A DNA stretch of 64,000 nucleotides, taken from Larimichthys crocea. Lineage: Eukaryota > Chordata > Actinopteri > Sciaenidae. Positions 10,301-22,637 of this stretch are shown here, piece after piece (positions within the stretch are counted from its first letter, which is position 1; each line of letters starts with the position of its first letter). A program made the translations under genes and the position numbers. The DNA is taken from contig NC_040020.1 in assembly GCF_000972845.2 (NCBI RefSeq), positions 124,001 to 188,000 on the forward strand, given 5' to 3'. The notes under the pieces are model-generated. The model was given only the letters and a program-made list of their open reading frames with translations, did not search any database and was not told where the DNA came from.

Positions 10301-12687
10301 CCCATTGTGTCACTTTTCAGTGGCAGCACTGTGCGAAGCAGGACAGGTAGCCGTGGAGGTGAAGCACAGATGGGGGTAGAGGCGAGGAAGGAGGGGGGCA
10401 AGAGAGGGGAAAAGAAGAGAGGGGCATTTGAGCTAAATATAGGGTGGGAAAGAAGTTTGGAGGGTTGGGATGCAGGAACAAACAGGCCTGTGTTCAGTCT
10501 GTACACATTGCTACTGTATGAGGGAGTCTTGGTGGATGGTTTTCAGCATGAGGGTCAACGATGAAGAGACAAATCTGGTACTTTTATGCCACGCTACTCT
10601 TTTAGAATGTATGCTAAGGTTAATTCTACAATAACTCCAGTTAAAATCATCACCCGAGAGAAACAAACATGTTTTTTTAACCATTTTTTTTTACCATCCT
10701 AAAAAAGATTTCCTATGTCTTTTACAGGAAGATGATGGGTTGAACTTTCTGAGTCAGGAGGAGCAGGAGTGCATCCAGTTCTTCGAGGAGACTATCGACT
10801 CGTTGGACGACAGTCTGGAGGAGATTGACGGGAGAACAGCGCAGGTGAAACCCCCAACAACAAGCAGCAGCAGTGGTGGTCCTGTCTCAGAGGCTGATGG
10901 ACCTCCAACCTTGAGTCCAAAGCCTGGGGTCACTGTGTACTCCCTCTTGGCCAGACCTCCCAGTCCTAAAGACCTAGATATTATTGACCTGGTCCGCCCA
11001 GAACCGGACTTGGTGCAAACCAGAGAGCCAATCTTCAGTCCCACCAATCCAGGTAGCGTACAACAGTTGGTTGTCGATTGCAAGGCCATAACCAGGATTC
11101 CCCAACAAGCCCCCAACCCACCAGCCACAATGTTTTGTATTTTGTTCATCTAGTTTTAGATTTTCACTTTGCAATTTGTTCCTTCCAGATTTTCAGAGCA
11201 TGGTGCCAACCCCGGAAAGCCACTTTGAGATAAAGCCAAGGCGTGATCTGGTGGACAGCTTGCCTTCAGAGTACAACCCTCCCCTACCAAGTGGCAGCTA
11301 TGGACCATCAGACAGCAACTCCTCCTACCACCCTCCAGGCTGTATCCCCACCCCAGTCCTGATTGCCCAAAAGATAGCCGAGAACCAGGGAGATGGAACC
11401 CCTAACGTCCTGCCCTCCACGCTCCTCCGCCGTTGCAGCCTGGATTCTGAAAAGCTCCCAAGCAACAGCACCGATCATCACGTTAAACAGGGTCCACCTA
11501 CCTCTGCTAAGCCTACCCGCTTTCCTGCTAACATCAGCGTAATCCTCGGCAACAAGGAGCACCAGAACCAGTCGCTGGCTAACGTGAGCATCCACGAGAG
11601 ACGGACGCAGATGCTGGCAAATCTAACAGGGTCGCACCCTCTGCTGCAGGTAGAACCTCAGCAGGCCGTGGAGCACAAGGATCGAAATGTTCCCACACGT
11701 AGCATTTCCTTCAAGGACCCCTCACCAGACAAATCCAGGATGGAGGCACTGTCTAAGCTGGGCCTGACCAGGAATCGAGCCATGTCTGGGGGTATGTCGC
11801 TCCTCGTCACCCCTAACAGCAACTCTTTGAGTCTCACAGGTGAAGAAACCAGTGCCAAACCTCTGGAGGCCAATGTTCCTCCAACAACAGAAACCAGCAC
11901 CAAATTACCTGAAGCCAATGTTAAGACACCACATCAGAGCCAGATTCTTGTGGACAGAAAATCTGAGATTCGGCGGGCAGAGTCCCTCAGAAGCAGCGAA
12001 GACAGAACCCCCCAACTGAGTCCTTCGTCTCCAGCCATTACACAAACCAACTTCTATCCACCTCCTTTGGAAAACAAAGCATCTGTACCCCTTCCGTCTG
12101 AGGTCACCTCACTGGAATTTAACAGCTATGGAGGTAAATCTATCACGGTCCACCCGTCTCTTTCCTCCAGGAGCGAGCCTGCAACTTCACCAACTAGTCA
12201 TGAGCCCAAAATCCTCCCACCAGCACTGGCTAACCCAAGTGAATTCAACACCTACGGAGGAAAGACCAAAGTCATGAACGCTGCTCCCGTAACTGTCACC
12301 AGGAGCGACCTTCCCGACATCCTCAGCTCCCACATCGACAAGAGTCAAACCTTGCCTGCCAGATCAGAGCACACTGAGCTGAACAGTTATGGAGGAAAGA
12401 GTCGAACCATCAACCCCTCTGCCGGGTTGAATCGCCCTTCAAACACTCCTGGAAAGAGCTTCAAAGCTCCAGCTCCAACTCCAGCCCCAAGACCTCCTCG
12501 GCACTCCTACCACGGTGTCACATCCCAGAAAGCACAGCAGCGAGCCTTATCGCCCGAACACGTAAAGCGGAGATCCAACTTGATGTTTCGGCCACAAGGC
12601 ATCACCGTGCAGTTTTCTGGACGGGGGGCAACGGACGAATCACGCAGGGAGGCATTGAGGAAACTGGGGCTGCTGAAAGACTCTTGA
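7316..12687 (+). CDS. PROSER2: PROSER2 (proline and serine rich 2), complete, three coding exons
   Basis: Coding exons are 7316-7378, 10728-11052 and 11189-12687, giving about 628 residues. The start ATG sits in a strong context (ACCATGG), the first donor is GTAAGT, the acceptors are TTTTACAG and CCTTCCAG, and the reading phase agrees at both joins. The leucine codon at 10740 is internal, not a start. The N-terminal part carries an acidic motif (LSQEEQECIQFFEETIDSLD), then long Pro/Ser-rich, probably disordered sequence. Three copies of an N-(S/T)-YGGK motif are spaced through the last exon. A (E)ALxKLGL motif occurs mid-protein and again at the C terminus. These features fit the PROSER2/SARG family. 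The related SARG gene is an alternative, but the convergent position next to UPF2 matches human PROSER2. Molecular function is not established. No membrane segment or enzyme motif is seen. Confidence 0.85.
7595..8768 (+). repeat. tandem array of ~145-185 bp units in PROSER2 intron
   Basis: Seven occurrences of CCAAGAAACATTT, 142-184 bp apart, lie between AAGCTAAGCTAAGCTAACT-type blocks and TTTATATCTGGCATACAAAT-type blocks. The unit is recognisable as the middle of a common teleost dispersed repeat that has become tandem. Units differ in number of GCTAA repeats. Confidence 0.85.
8776..10727 (+). other. remainder of PROSER2 intron
   Basis: No exon is supported. 8840-9160 is non-repetitive and contains TTAATTA-type and ATTATC-type motifs (see findings). 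9557-9625 is a fragment of the TTAGCTTAGCATAAAG dispersed repeat. Open frames at 9008-9472 and around 10250-10560 lack splice or family support. Confidence 0.45.
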
Positions 12688-14890
12688 TACGCCTGTCGAG
12701 CCTGAATCTCTGGTGTGTACCTGCTGGCTGGTGGCGGTGATATGCTAGAAGTTTCCCCATCTACGTGAGGCGTGGTTGCAAAGAGAGACCTACTTTTACA
12801 GAGGAATGTAGCTAGATCCTTCGATAGACCTGCACAGCCAGTTCTCACTTCCTGGCCATAAAAGAAACAACTGACAAACAAGAATGTCACCGTGCAGCCG
12901 CTGGTTTCCGTGACAAAAGTCTTGACAGATAAACTGCTTTATGTTGCCTTCGATCGGGGACATTTTATACCTCTGCACCAGATATTTTGGAACAAATTGA
13001 TGCTGTTAAAAAGGCGCATCCTCTTCCTGTGGGAATCAAATAACATTTGTTCTCTGGTCTTGCCTTTAATGCCGTCTTTAAGATGGAAATATTCTATATA
13101 TTTTATGGGTTGTGTTTGTTTCTATCAAATATTACACAAACAGGAGGAACTTTTCCAGCAGCAGGACATGCTTTAAGATGCTTGGAGAGGGCTCCCAGAT
13201 TAAAGATTACATAGATTTTTATTGAGTTTATATGTCAAAAGTAAGGTTGGATTATCAACTCCAGGGTATTCCAAAAACCAAAAGGTACCCAGGTTACGTG
13301 GCAAGTAATTTGTTTGGTTAAAACACGAAATTTTTATCAGATTTTGAGGCCATATCTTATTTAAACATGCCAAAAATAACATTTAAAATACATTTTTGTT
13401 ATTGAAAAATGTTATTAGCCCAGAATAGGATTGTCTCTGGACCTCTGGGAAATTTAAACCAACTGAGAGGGGGCCCAACATTTAGTTTTGCCCCACGGCC
13501 CCTGAAGCAGATTGATCCGGCCCTGATAAACACAAACAAAGCTCAGAAAATGATTCCAGTTGTAAAACTCAAGGATAAAATGGAGAATGGAGTAATTTAA
13601 GTGTCTAAAAACAAAAGAAATTATTAAATTATAGAGTCATTTAATTCAAATTGTTTGAGAAATTATTAAATTATAGAGTCATTTAATTCAAATTGTTTGA
13701 AAAATCTGGGAAAACAAGCTCAGAACACATTGTGTGTCCACTTTAAGTTATCGGTTTTACAGTGTCGCTTATCTTCAAGCAGCAAAGTGAAATTAATGTT
13801 CGTACACAGGCTGTGAAGTCTTTATCGGCCCTGTTACACGGGAACTTTTGGTTTGTTTACCGACATTTAGTCAGCGGTGAGTGTGTGTGATTTTTTTTAT
13901 TTCTCTGTTAGCACTTTTGTTGAACATCTCGGTGAGGGATTTTAATCACTTCTGAAATGATTAAATGGATGTAAAATGATTTTAAAAAACTAATATCGGC
14001 TTAAATCTGAAGTCCTGGAATTATAACAAAAAGTGACAGGAGCGTCTTCGGGGTTTTCTCCAACGATATGAAGCCGAGCTGAGCTGGACGATATTTTTAC
14101 TCCACCGACAAACCTCCCACACCAAACCACAGACTGTGGAATGAGGTTTGTGGGTTTTTTTTTTTCTACTACGCAGAGGGAATACTTTCAAACTGCTCTT
14201 TAGGGATGGGCGAGCACATGGCATTGTACAAAAACACAAGCACTAAAACCACAGAGGCTAGAAATACATCCTGGGTTAACTTATGTGTTTTTATTCCTTC
14301 TGGAGCTGATATCTTTCGTTAAAGTGTGTTATTTAACTGTTGTAGAAGCATAAGTATGTATGTGTACATGTATGTTAGTGTGTGTTTTATCCAGACTCCG
14401 GCCTCTGTAGTTCACCTACAGTCACTTTTGAAGTATATATGTGTTGTTGTGAATATTTTTGTGTTTTGTTTACAGACTCCGGCTCCTCTGTAGTCAGCTA
14501 CAGTCATTTTGAAGTATCTTAATGGTGCATACAAACAGTTTATAACTACTTTTCTGTGTAACACAGCCTCCTCTGTAGGGAAACCTGCACAGGAAACGTG
14601 CGTCCATGTGTGGTAAATGGGAATATTAGTGGCCATGTGAATGTTGCTGCTATGCTACAACAGCCTGGTAAACCTTCCGACTGTAAATACTCTGCTTAAT
14701 AACATCTACTGTTGAATTCATGTCGATCATTAAACAGAATAATGTCACTTCTTTCTCTTTTCACTGTTTTTCTTTGATTAACTCTCGAACGTGCCGTTCA
14801 TTGAGTCGACAGCTCTAACGTGATCTGACACGTCAAGTTATTTTCACTTTTCTCTGGTTTCTCTGAAAGAAAAAAAGTCGATATTTAAAT
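12688..14890 (+). other. PROSER2 3' UTR and downstream DNA
   Basis: The 3' UTR probably begins at 12688. A variant poly(A) signal ATTAAA lies at 13199-13204; no AATAAA was found nearby. From about 13210 onward the sequence looks like old transposon debris, for example ATTGATCCGGCCCTG near 13510. 13617-13700 is two perfect 42-bp direct copies of an AT-rich unit. No further gene is seen to 14890. Confidence 0.4.
13617..13700. repeat. 42-bp tandem duplication, two copies
   Basis: The unit starting GAAATTATTAAATTATAGAG is present twice, head to tail, at 13617 and 13659, with no difference seen between the copies, implying a recent event. Confidence 0.9.
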
Positions 14891-14891
14891 A

Positions 14892-15735
14892 TTAGCTTAG
14901 CTTAGCTTAGCATAAAGACCGGAAACAGCTAGCATGGCTCTGTCTGAAAGTTACAAAACTCACAAAAAACAAACAAACAAACAAACAAACACCTCTAAGG
15001 TTTAATGTTAGCTCAGTCTGAAACAAACAAACACCTCTAAGGTTTAATGTTAGCTCAGTCTGTTAGCTCCTGTTAGCTTAGTCTGTTAGCTGCTGTTAGC
15101 TCAATTTGTTAGTTCCTGTTAGCTAATGTTAGCTCAGTTTGTTAGCTCCTGTTAGCTTAGTCTGTTAGCTGCTGTTAGCTAATGTTAGCTCAGTTTGTTA
15201 GCTCCTGTTAACTTAGTTTGTTAGCTGCTGTTAGCTAATGTTAGCTCTGTTTGTTAGCTGCTGTTAGCTAATGTTAGCTCAGTTTATTAGCTGCTGTTAG
15301 CTCAGTTTGTTAGCTCCTGTTAGCTAATGTTAGCTCAGTCTGTTAGCTGCTGTTAGCTAATGTTAGCTCCGTTTTTTTAGCTCCTGTTAGCTCAGTTTGT
15401 TAGCTCCTGTTAGCTTAGTTTGTTAGCTGCTGTTAGCTAATGTTAGCTGCTGTTAATTAATGTTAGCTCTGTTTGTTAGCTGCTGTTAGCTAATGTTAGC
15501 TCAGTTTATTAGCTGCTGTTAGCTCAGTTTGTTAGCTGCTGTTAACTCATGTTAACTCAGTTTGTTAGCTCCTGTTAGCTAATGTTAGCTCAGTCTGTTA
15601 GCTGCTGTTAGCTAATGTTAGCTCAGTTTGTTAGCTCCTGTTAGCTTAGTTTGTTAGCTGCTGTTAGCTCCTGTTAGTTAACGTTAGCTCAGTTTGTTAG
15701 CTGCTGCTAATTAACGTTAGCTCAGTTTGTTAGCA
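14892..15735 (+). repeat. TTAGCT-rich tandem array
   Basis: It begins with a dispersed-repeat piece (TTAGCTTAGCTTAGCATAAAG) and a (CAAA)n run, then many 14-16 bp units of the form GTTAGCT(CC/GC)TGTTAGCTAA. The arrangement is related to the array at 16783-17085. Confidence 0.9.
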
Positions 15736-15759
15736 GGGCTGCCTGACTGTGAGCTCAGA

Positions 15760-15930
15760 ACACCAGGGGAGTGTTAGTGTTTGTACCACAGGAGTTTTGG
15801 ACCACCGGGAAGAAAAGGAGGTGGTGTCGTGCCAGAACAGGAGCTGGGCTAACTGCCTCTATGGAGGCTGAAAGACAGACGCTGAGCTGGGCTGGCTGCT
15901 GTTGGACTAGTCAGTGATATCAGCTGCTGC
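15760..15930 (+). mobile_element. 3' piece of a transposon-derived sequence, copy 1
   Basis: GGACCACCGGGAAGAA, GTCGTGCCAGAACAGGAGCT and CTGAGCTGGGCTGGCTGCTG are shared with 17092-17425. This copy lacks the internal coding-like segment seen there. Confidence 0.55.
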
Positions 15931-16782
15931 TGTTGCTGTTGTTGCTGTTGATCTTGCTTGATGACACTTGGGTCACAGCTTCCCCTCATGTTTCCAGTCT
16001 TTATGCTAAGCTATGATCCGTACGGATCACCTGTAGTTCGACCTTTCAATCTGTTCAGGTTTGGAGACTAAATATCGGAGAAGTAAGCTTTCGTTTTTGT
16101 CGTGTGAGGAGGTTTCAGTCGGTCTGTACTTCACATTGGACTACTTGTGTGTTGAACACAGAAGCAAACTGTCTGGCCTGCAGACGGTTACATAAGAGTT
16201 CAACACAGAGGCTTTCTTTGCTGGAGAGCGCTGCCCGACGGCCGAGAGAGAGAGAGTGTGTTTGAGTGTGTGAGGAGATGTGATGACCTTTCTGTCGTGT
16301 TGTTCTTCCAGTTATCTTCAAGCAAACAGACAAACAAAGGCTGCATTTACACCTGATCTCCATCTGGACGGTGACATCTGATCCACATCTCCTGCTGATA
16401 AAATACATTATCTCCACTGTGGTCAGATTTCAACATGCAGATGAGTTCGGCAGGGCCGGCACGTCAATGGACGCGGTGCATCCAAGGTCAAGAGACGTTT
16501 TTCTGAGGGAAGACTTGTTGATTTAAAAAGGTCCAGTGTGTCATTCGTACGTCTGTTCTCACACTATGTAACTTTGGGCTCCGGGTCGGGAGAAGTACGT
16601 AACGCTTTACGGCACTAAGTCACACAGCAGCAACTATTTCACTGATTCTGGTGAAACTGGATCATATTTTATGGAGGAAATGTTTTCTGGTTTTCCCTCT
16701 GATGTCCTCCGGCTGCTCCGCCTCAACTCTCTGTGATTTACAGAGTTTATGATGGACAGTGAAGTAAACTGCTGAGAGCTGT

Positions 16783-17085
16783 AGCTGCTGTTAGCTCATG
16801 TTAGCTCAGTCTGTTAGCTGCTGTTAACTCAGTTTGTTAGCTGCTGTTAGCTGCTGTTAGCTCATGTTAGCTCAGTCTGTTAGCTGCTGTTAGCTCATGT
16901 TAGCTCGATGTGTTAGCTGCTGTTAGCTCATGTTAACTCAGTTTGTTAGCTGCTGTTAGCTCATATTAGCTCAGTTTGTTAGCTGCTGTTAACTCATGTT
17001 AGCTCAGTTTGTTAGCTGCTGTTAGCTCAGTCTGTGAGCTGCTGTTAGCTCATGTTAGCTCAGTTTGTTAGCTGCTGTTAGCTAA
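16783..17085 (+). repeat. TTAGCT-rich tandem array, second block
   Basis: The same 14-16 bp TTAGCTGCTGTTAGCT units as at 14892-15735, again followed directly by the GGACCACCGGGAAGAA element. The stretch between (15930-16780) shows no gene. Confidence 0.9.
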
Positions 17086-17218
17086 TGGTAGAGGCACTTT
17101 GGACCACCGGGAAGAAGAAGAAGAGGAGGTTTACAGGGAATGCTGACGGGGGAGCGGAGCCGGTGTCGTGCCAGAACAGGAGCTGGGCAAGCAGCTGTCA
17201 GCAGCTTCTATGGACATA

Positions 17219-17407
17219 ATGGCAGAGGAGAAGAGAGTGAAGAGGACGCTGACGGAGGAAGCTAAGAAGAGAAAAGGAGAGAGTGAGCGAGCAAGAAGCC
17301 GCCGGACAAGAGTAAATGTGGGACTGACTTTTAGTGGTTGGTGAGAGCTTGGTGAAATAAAAGGCTGAAAGACAGACGCCGAGCTGGGCTGACTGCTGCT
17401 GGACTAG
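17219..17407 (+). pseudogene. degenerate transposon-derived coding fragment
   Basis: Translating from the ATG at 17219 gives a basic, Arg/Lys/Glu-rich segment (KRTLTEEAKKRKGESERARS, then RRTRVNVGLTF), interrupted by stops, followed by KTDAELG. An R-V-N-x-G-x-x-F segment followed by a DAEL motif is one I recall from transposon-derived proteins in fish genomes; the family is not named with certainty. In-frame stops show it is not functional. Confidence 0.45.
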
Positions 17408-17409
17408 GC

Positions 17410-20400
17410 AGTGATATCAGCTGCTGCTGGTGATCAGAAGTAATGTAACCAGAACAAATACTCGAGTACAGCTGAACACAGTTACCACAGTGGGTCTTTT
17501 GAGGAGTAAACTGTGTCCAGCACTTCACTGAAAGTATCAAATGTCCAGTATAAACAGGAAGAACTAATGCTGCACATACATGTTGTACAGACGGTGGGCA
17601 GTCAACAAATCAGCCAGAGTTTGCAATCTTGTACATATGCAGTGTTTAGAGGAGCGACCGGGCAGGAAATGAGGACATACTTAAGTTTGCTGCCTTGTAA
17701 TTAGACCTCGACAAACAGGCGCACCCTCCCAAAACACGCACGACAACCTCGCTCGAAGACAAACGGCGATAATCTTCAGACGTCTTTTTTTTATTGTGAT
17801 CGTTTTCATCCGTCATGATCCGAGACGTGAAGCCGTGAGCTCTGTTTTCTTTAAAATATAAATCTACAGACAAACTAACTCAGAGCCACCGCTGGACGCT
17901 TCACTACAACACAGGATGACAAAGAACTGGTGCAGAAAAAAGTGCCCATGCAGCAGAATACAGAGTATATTTATCCATCTACAGGCTCAACAGATAAATC
18001 TAAAACAATCTCTTCATCACTGAGGAAGACTCTCAGGCACACGGTTATCCATCTGTCCAAAAAATAAAACGTTCACAAACACTTCACAAATCCAAAAGCA
18101 AGCTGAGTATCGTCAAAACTAAACTTCTGAAAAAAACAACAAAACATCAAGCAGGATAGAAGTTGGAGAGAAAATGAAGAGTATGTACACTCAGGTGTCC
18201 ATCAGTGATCGCGACGTCACGTGATGTCGTCGTCACGTCTCCGTGATCCGAAGAAGAAGAAAGTCTGAACGATGCCTCCGATCGAAAAAAGTGTTTGACG
18301 GTACGAGACTCTTGTTCTGGCTGGTTTCTGTTGATTCAGACGTTTCGGTCACTGCTCGCTCTGCTGACTTACAAACGATGAGAACATCGACGCCGCTCTC
18401 AGAAAGACAAATATTTCACGGCGGCCTCCGACGAGCGGCGTACCGCTTGTAGTGTTGAGGGAAAAAGTTCGACATTTTGGGAAATGCACTTATTCGCTGT
18501 TTGACAAAGAACGACGAGAAGATCGACGCCAATCTCGAAAAGAATGGCAACAGCTTAGCATCAACTACCCGTTTCTCTAAAACTGACGTTTTTACGCATA
18601 TATAACAATCTAACATCGACCTTCTCGTCTGTGCATTTACCAAAATGTCCAAAACTTTTCCTTTAACATTAAACCAGCAGGACGCCGCTCGTCGGAGGCC
18701 GCCGTGATCGCCAGAGCTACAACTGGACTGAACTATTAATGCTACATCCCAACATGCATTAATGTATTGGACATATTGTGACTACAAGCACTGGCTGATC
18801 AGTAAGAACAGTGTAGGGGCCTCGTCATGTTATTTCCGTTCAACCTCCCTGTTTAGACATTGCTAAATCCTTCAGACCGTTCATTTTTTATAAACTCCTG
18901 CGATGCTTTCAGGGAAAAACCCAATTTCATCATCGATTAATCTGCTTAAGAGTGAAAAAAATGCTCCAAGGTGACAAACTCAAAAGATATTTAACTGACA
19001 TTAATATAAAACTGAGAAAAGTAGCAAACGATCACACACTGGAGGAGCTGTGAGTATCAAACGTTTGGCGTTTATCTTTAAAAAACTGTTGAACTGGTTA
19101 TCAAAACAGTTGCAGATTATATTTCCACTTTTAGTTTCAGCTCTGATCAACGTCTAAATCCAAATAACTGCCACCGAACCTCGTCTAGTTCCTCTATAAT
19201 TAGTGCTAAATCTCCCTCCTGAACTGTAAATAAAGCGTTGTTATATTCCGCTGAGGAGCGATCGATCACAGTGAGACCGTAAGAAAGGCGGCGGCGACAC
19301 GACACTCTGAATCAACACACGCCTCTAGAACAACAGCAGCGCACCGTCAGCCACTTTTCGAACCACTCGTGTACGGAAACATCTTCTTCCTCGTCCTTTG
19401 CAGTGCTGGGCGAACAGAAACCTCACGCCGCCCCACGCCCTTTGTCAGCGTTGCCTTGACGACATGCGTGAAGTTAGATTGAACAGACGTGTTCCTGTTT
19501 TTTTTTTTTGTTTGTTTTTTAAATTCGAAGAGTCCCAAAAACAAAAATATCCAAATCCCGTCGCTTGTCTTGTGTAAATTTGTGTCCACTCCTAAATATG
19601 AGTCGCTCTTCCCTCGGTGGGAGATGATGCGTTCATCCCGCCTTCCTGTCTGTCTGTCTCGCCATCGGTCAGGTGTTCAGTCGTCTTTTTGTAGTTTGTT
19701 CTCTTGTCCAGACGGTTGTTGTTTTTTTTGTCATCTCAGGCAACAGACAAAAAAGAAAGAGAGCCATCTCTCTGACCCCTGACCTCTGACTCCCGGTTGT
19801 GCCTCTCCTCCTCGGGCTTCGGGGGGCCCCTCAGTCGGGTAAGAGTGTGTGTTCAGGTCAGGGGGGGAGGTTTGGTCTGTCCCAGCATCAGTGGGTGTCT
19901 GGAGGACTCGTTCCCTGTTTAGACCGGTTTCCCCTCCGATCTTTTCTCTTTTCTCGCTCTCACTCGTTTTCATTCGCTCTCTTGCTCGCTCGTTCGCTCG
20001 TCAGCCTGGGCCCAGACTCCAATCAGCGTCTCCTGGAGGAGAGAGCAGACATTTACTGTAGACGTGGAGAACAACGGCGACACTTTCTCAGACCAAAAAC
20101 ACCGAGTCTGAGTTCATCTAATCAATGTCTCCATGTTGTTACCACTGCTGCTTCAGAATAAAAGCACCAAACTTGTTAAACACAGGGCAGCTTTTATTGT
20201 GAAGCAGATAATAATCGCAACTACTTAACAAAAAAAACAACCAAACAAACATTTTAAAAATGTTGTAAGCCATGCTTGCTGTTACCATAGTAACCATTAA
20301 TACAGCCCAAATTAGTCTGTCCACGTGTCACAAATCTTTACCAAATTTTGATTAAAACATTACGTGAATATCAGGAGTTGGTTCACGAGAAACACAGTAG

Positions 20401-20440
20401 AAGATGACGTCGTTAAAAAGACAAACAGATGGATGGGTAT
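17410..20440. other. intergenic, no gene recognised
   Basis: No supported exon. It holds a fragment of the dispersed repeat with GGAAATGCACTTATTCGCT (about 18467-18545) inside the inverted repeat described separately. Several CpG-containing stretches (19260-19460, 19790-20050) carry no recognisable gene. Confidence 0.4.
18417..18706. repeat. 24-bp perfect inverted repeat flanking 242 bp
   Basis: Arms at 18417-18440 and 18683-18706 are perfect reverse complements (left arm starts CACGGCGGCCTCCGACGAGC). The spacer contains a piece of a common teleost dispersed repeat. This looks like a small inverted-repeat element or the remains of one. Confidence 0.75.
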
Positions 20441-20905
20441 CTACATGTGTGGTTCCCACCGCGAGGCGTGGAGGAAGAGATGTGATGGTGATTTATTCAA
20501 AATTCAAGCTACAGCTGAGCCATCTAGTTTGAGCTTAGCGGGACCATCGTTGGGTTTTTCCAACAGGACAATGACCCCAAACACACATCCAGACTAAATA
20601 AGGGAAATCTGACCAAGAAATCATCCGACCTAAAACCCAGCTGAGGTGTTTTGGGATGAGTTGGACCACGGAGAGTGAGCCAGCAAGTTGGAAAACCATT
20701 CCAAGTGACAGACACATGAAGCTCAAGACTGTCAAAGCAAAAGAATCTAAAATATAAAACATATTCTGATTTGTTGACCATAATTCAATGTGTTATTTAG
20801 TAGTTTTGATCTTCAGTGTGAATCTACGATGTAGAAAGTTATAAAAAATAAAGAAAAACCATTGGATTGAATGGTGTGTCCAAACATTTGGCATGATGTA
20901 TGAAA
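20440..20905 (+). mobile_element. Tc1-like transposon relic (3' part)
   Basis: The plus strand reads FQQDNDPKHTSRLNK from 20558, the conserved segment of Tc1-family transposases that contains the second catalytic aspartate. Upstream GTGTGGTTCCCACCG and downstream TTTGGGATGAGTTGGACC, AAATAAAGAAAAACC and GTGTGTCCAAACATTTGG follow the order of fish Tc1-like elements. Stops and deletions interrupt the frame. The 5' half was not identified, so the element cannot be active. Confidence 0.9.
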
Positions 20906-21777
20906 AGCAAAAACACAGATTTTTTAAAGAAAATATAACTTTATATCGTCTTATATAAACTTAGTAAAATCCCGTCGCTTGTTTCATGTAAAGTTTTTCA
21001 CATCACTGCAACGTACCGACAACTGGAACAAAACCTTCAATCATTATGTGACCAAACATTTTTGTTTTCATCGTGTTTAGTTTTGTTGTTTTATTCTGCA
21101 CTAAATGTATTTTCATTGAGTTTCAGGTATTTACAGTTCAGCTGTGTTCAGCGTTAAAGTTTAACTTTATATTTGTCTTACTGTCAACAAATGAAAAACC
21201 AAGAATGTGTTCTGACTTCCTGTCTGTGCCGCTCAGCTCTGAGCCCATTGTTTTGACGTGAATCTCTGAAAACACACAAATATGTAATTAAATGTTTTAA
21301 AACGGGAGGACGACGTAACTGCATTTGTTGGGGACCATTTTCAGCGGTGGCGGTGTTTGTGTGTGTGGAATTGAAGGATTGGTGTGTTTTAACAGTTTTT
21401 AATAGACAATACACGCATCACTTTGATAGATTCAGTTAGTTTGGATCTTTTAATGGGATTTGTCGATAATAAAATGAACACCATGAGGCTCAAAGACAAC
21501 ATGAGGTCTTATATCTTGATATGATAGTGGTAGATTCGTCCCTGAACTACGTTTCCTGTCTCTGTTCTCCGTTTATTCCTCAAACATCTCAAATTGAAAT
21601 ACAGATTAACCAGCTACAATATGAAACATGTTGACAGATTTTGTGTCATCTTTGTAGTTAAAGTTCTGTCAATAATTTGCATTGAAACAACACCTTCAGA
21701 CTGATATTACACGATCTTACACGCCACATAAGGATTAATTATACCTATAAAAGACTAGTTCTCAAACTATGGTATGG
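20906..21777. other. AT-rich intergenic DNA, no gene seen
   Basis: No exon or named repeat is supported between the Tc1-like relic and the fold-back element. Confidence 0.4.
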
Positions 21778-22186
21778 TAGATCCATGAAGAAGTTTCACC
21801 TCTCGTCCATGAGAATGTCCAGGCCGTCGTTCACACCTGGTTCATCAGTGATTCTTGTTGTTATGACGACTGTCATCCGAGTCGTTTAGGTCACCCGGTG
21901 TGAACGACAGTCGTTAAGCACACCTGGACCGCTGTTCATGCTGGACCTCGGGTGACCTTAACGACTTGAATGCCAGTCGTTACAGAAACAAGAAGCACTG
22001 ATGAACCAGGTGTGAACGGCAGTCGTTAAGGACACCTGACCATCGTTCACACCGGACCAACAGGTGACCTTAACGATTCGAGTGTCAGTCGTCATAACAA
22101 CAAGAAGCACTGACGAACCAGGTGTAAACGGTGGATTAGAAGAAGCTTCACGGACGAGAGGTGAAACGTCTTCACAGATCTACAAG
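21778..22186. mobile_element. fold-back repeat with ~40 bp inverted ends
   Basis: The left end (GTAGATCCATGAAGAAGTTT, then CACCTCTCGTCC) is matched by the reverse complement of the right end (GTAGATCTGTGAAGACGTTT, then CACCTCTCGTCC). The interior is also partly palindromic: CACCTGGTTCATCAGTG is answered by CACTGACGAACCAGGTG. It repeats CAGTCGTTAAG-type blocks and encodes nothing. Confidence 0.8.
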
Positions 22187-22631
22187 TTAGTCCAGATTTA
22201 ACCCTTCTCAAAGGAATGTGTGGAAGAACCTTTGAATAAAAATACTACAAATCACTGGAATATAATTTAGAATTGGTCTTGTATTTTGTGTCAATATCAG
22301 CCTGCTATGTCGTCAGTGTTCATGTGCATCGCTTGTGCATACATCCATGATTAGTTACGAGCTAAACTGTGACAGTGGAGGTAAAATGAATGGTTCAAAA
22401 ACCGTGACTGTGGCTCCAAACAGGAAATATCAGGTACACCAAGTTAGCTCTGGTTCTTGACCCGGTTCTTGACCCAGGTACTTGGTGGGCCTGATATTTT
22501 TTAAAAGGTGGTACGCGGTGTAAACAGTTTGGTTTCAAATGTTCGTGTTGTGCTGTCGATCCACTCTACAGAAGCAAGAAAGACACACGAGGTGCTGTTG
22601 ATGTTAACAAAGTATAAACTTCAAGTACATC

Positions 22632-22637
22632 TTTATT
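22632..22637 (-). terminator. UPF2: UPF2 poly(A) signal AATAAA
   Basis: AATAAA on the minus strand lies about 190 bases downstream of the proposed UPF2 stop codon at 22824-22826, followed by AT-rich sequence. It is the best 3' end for the gene and supports a terminal exon spanning roughly 22620-22893. Confidence 0.5.
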
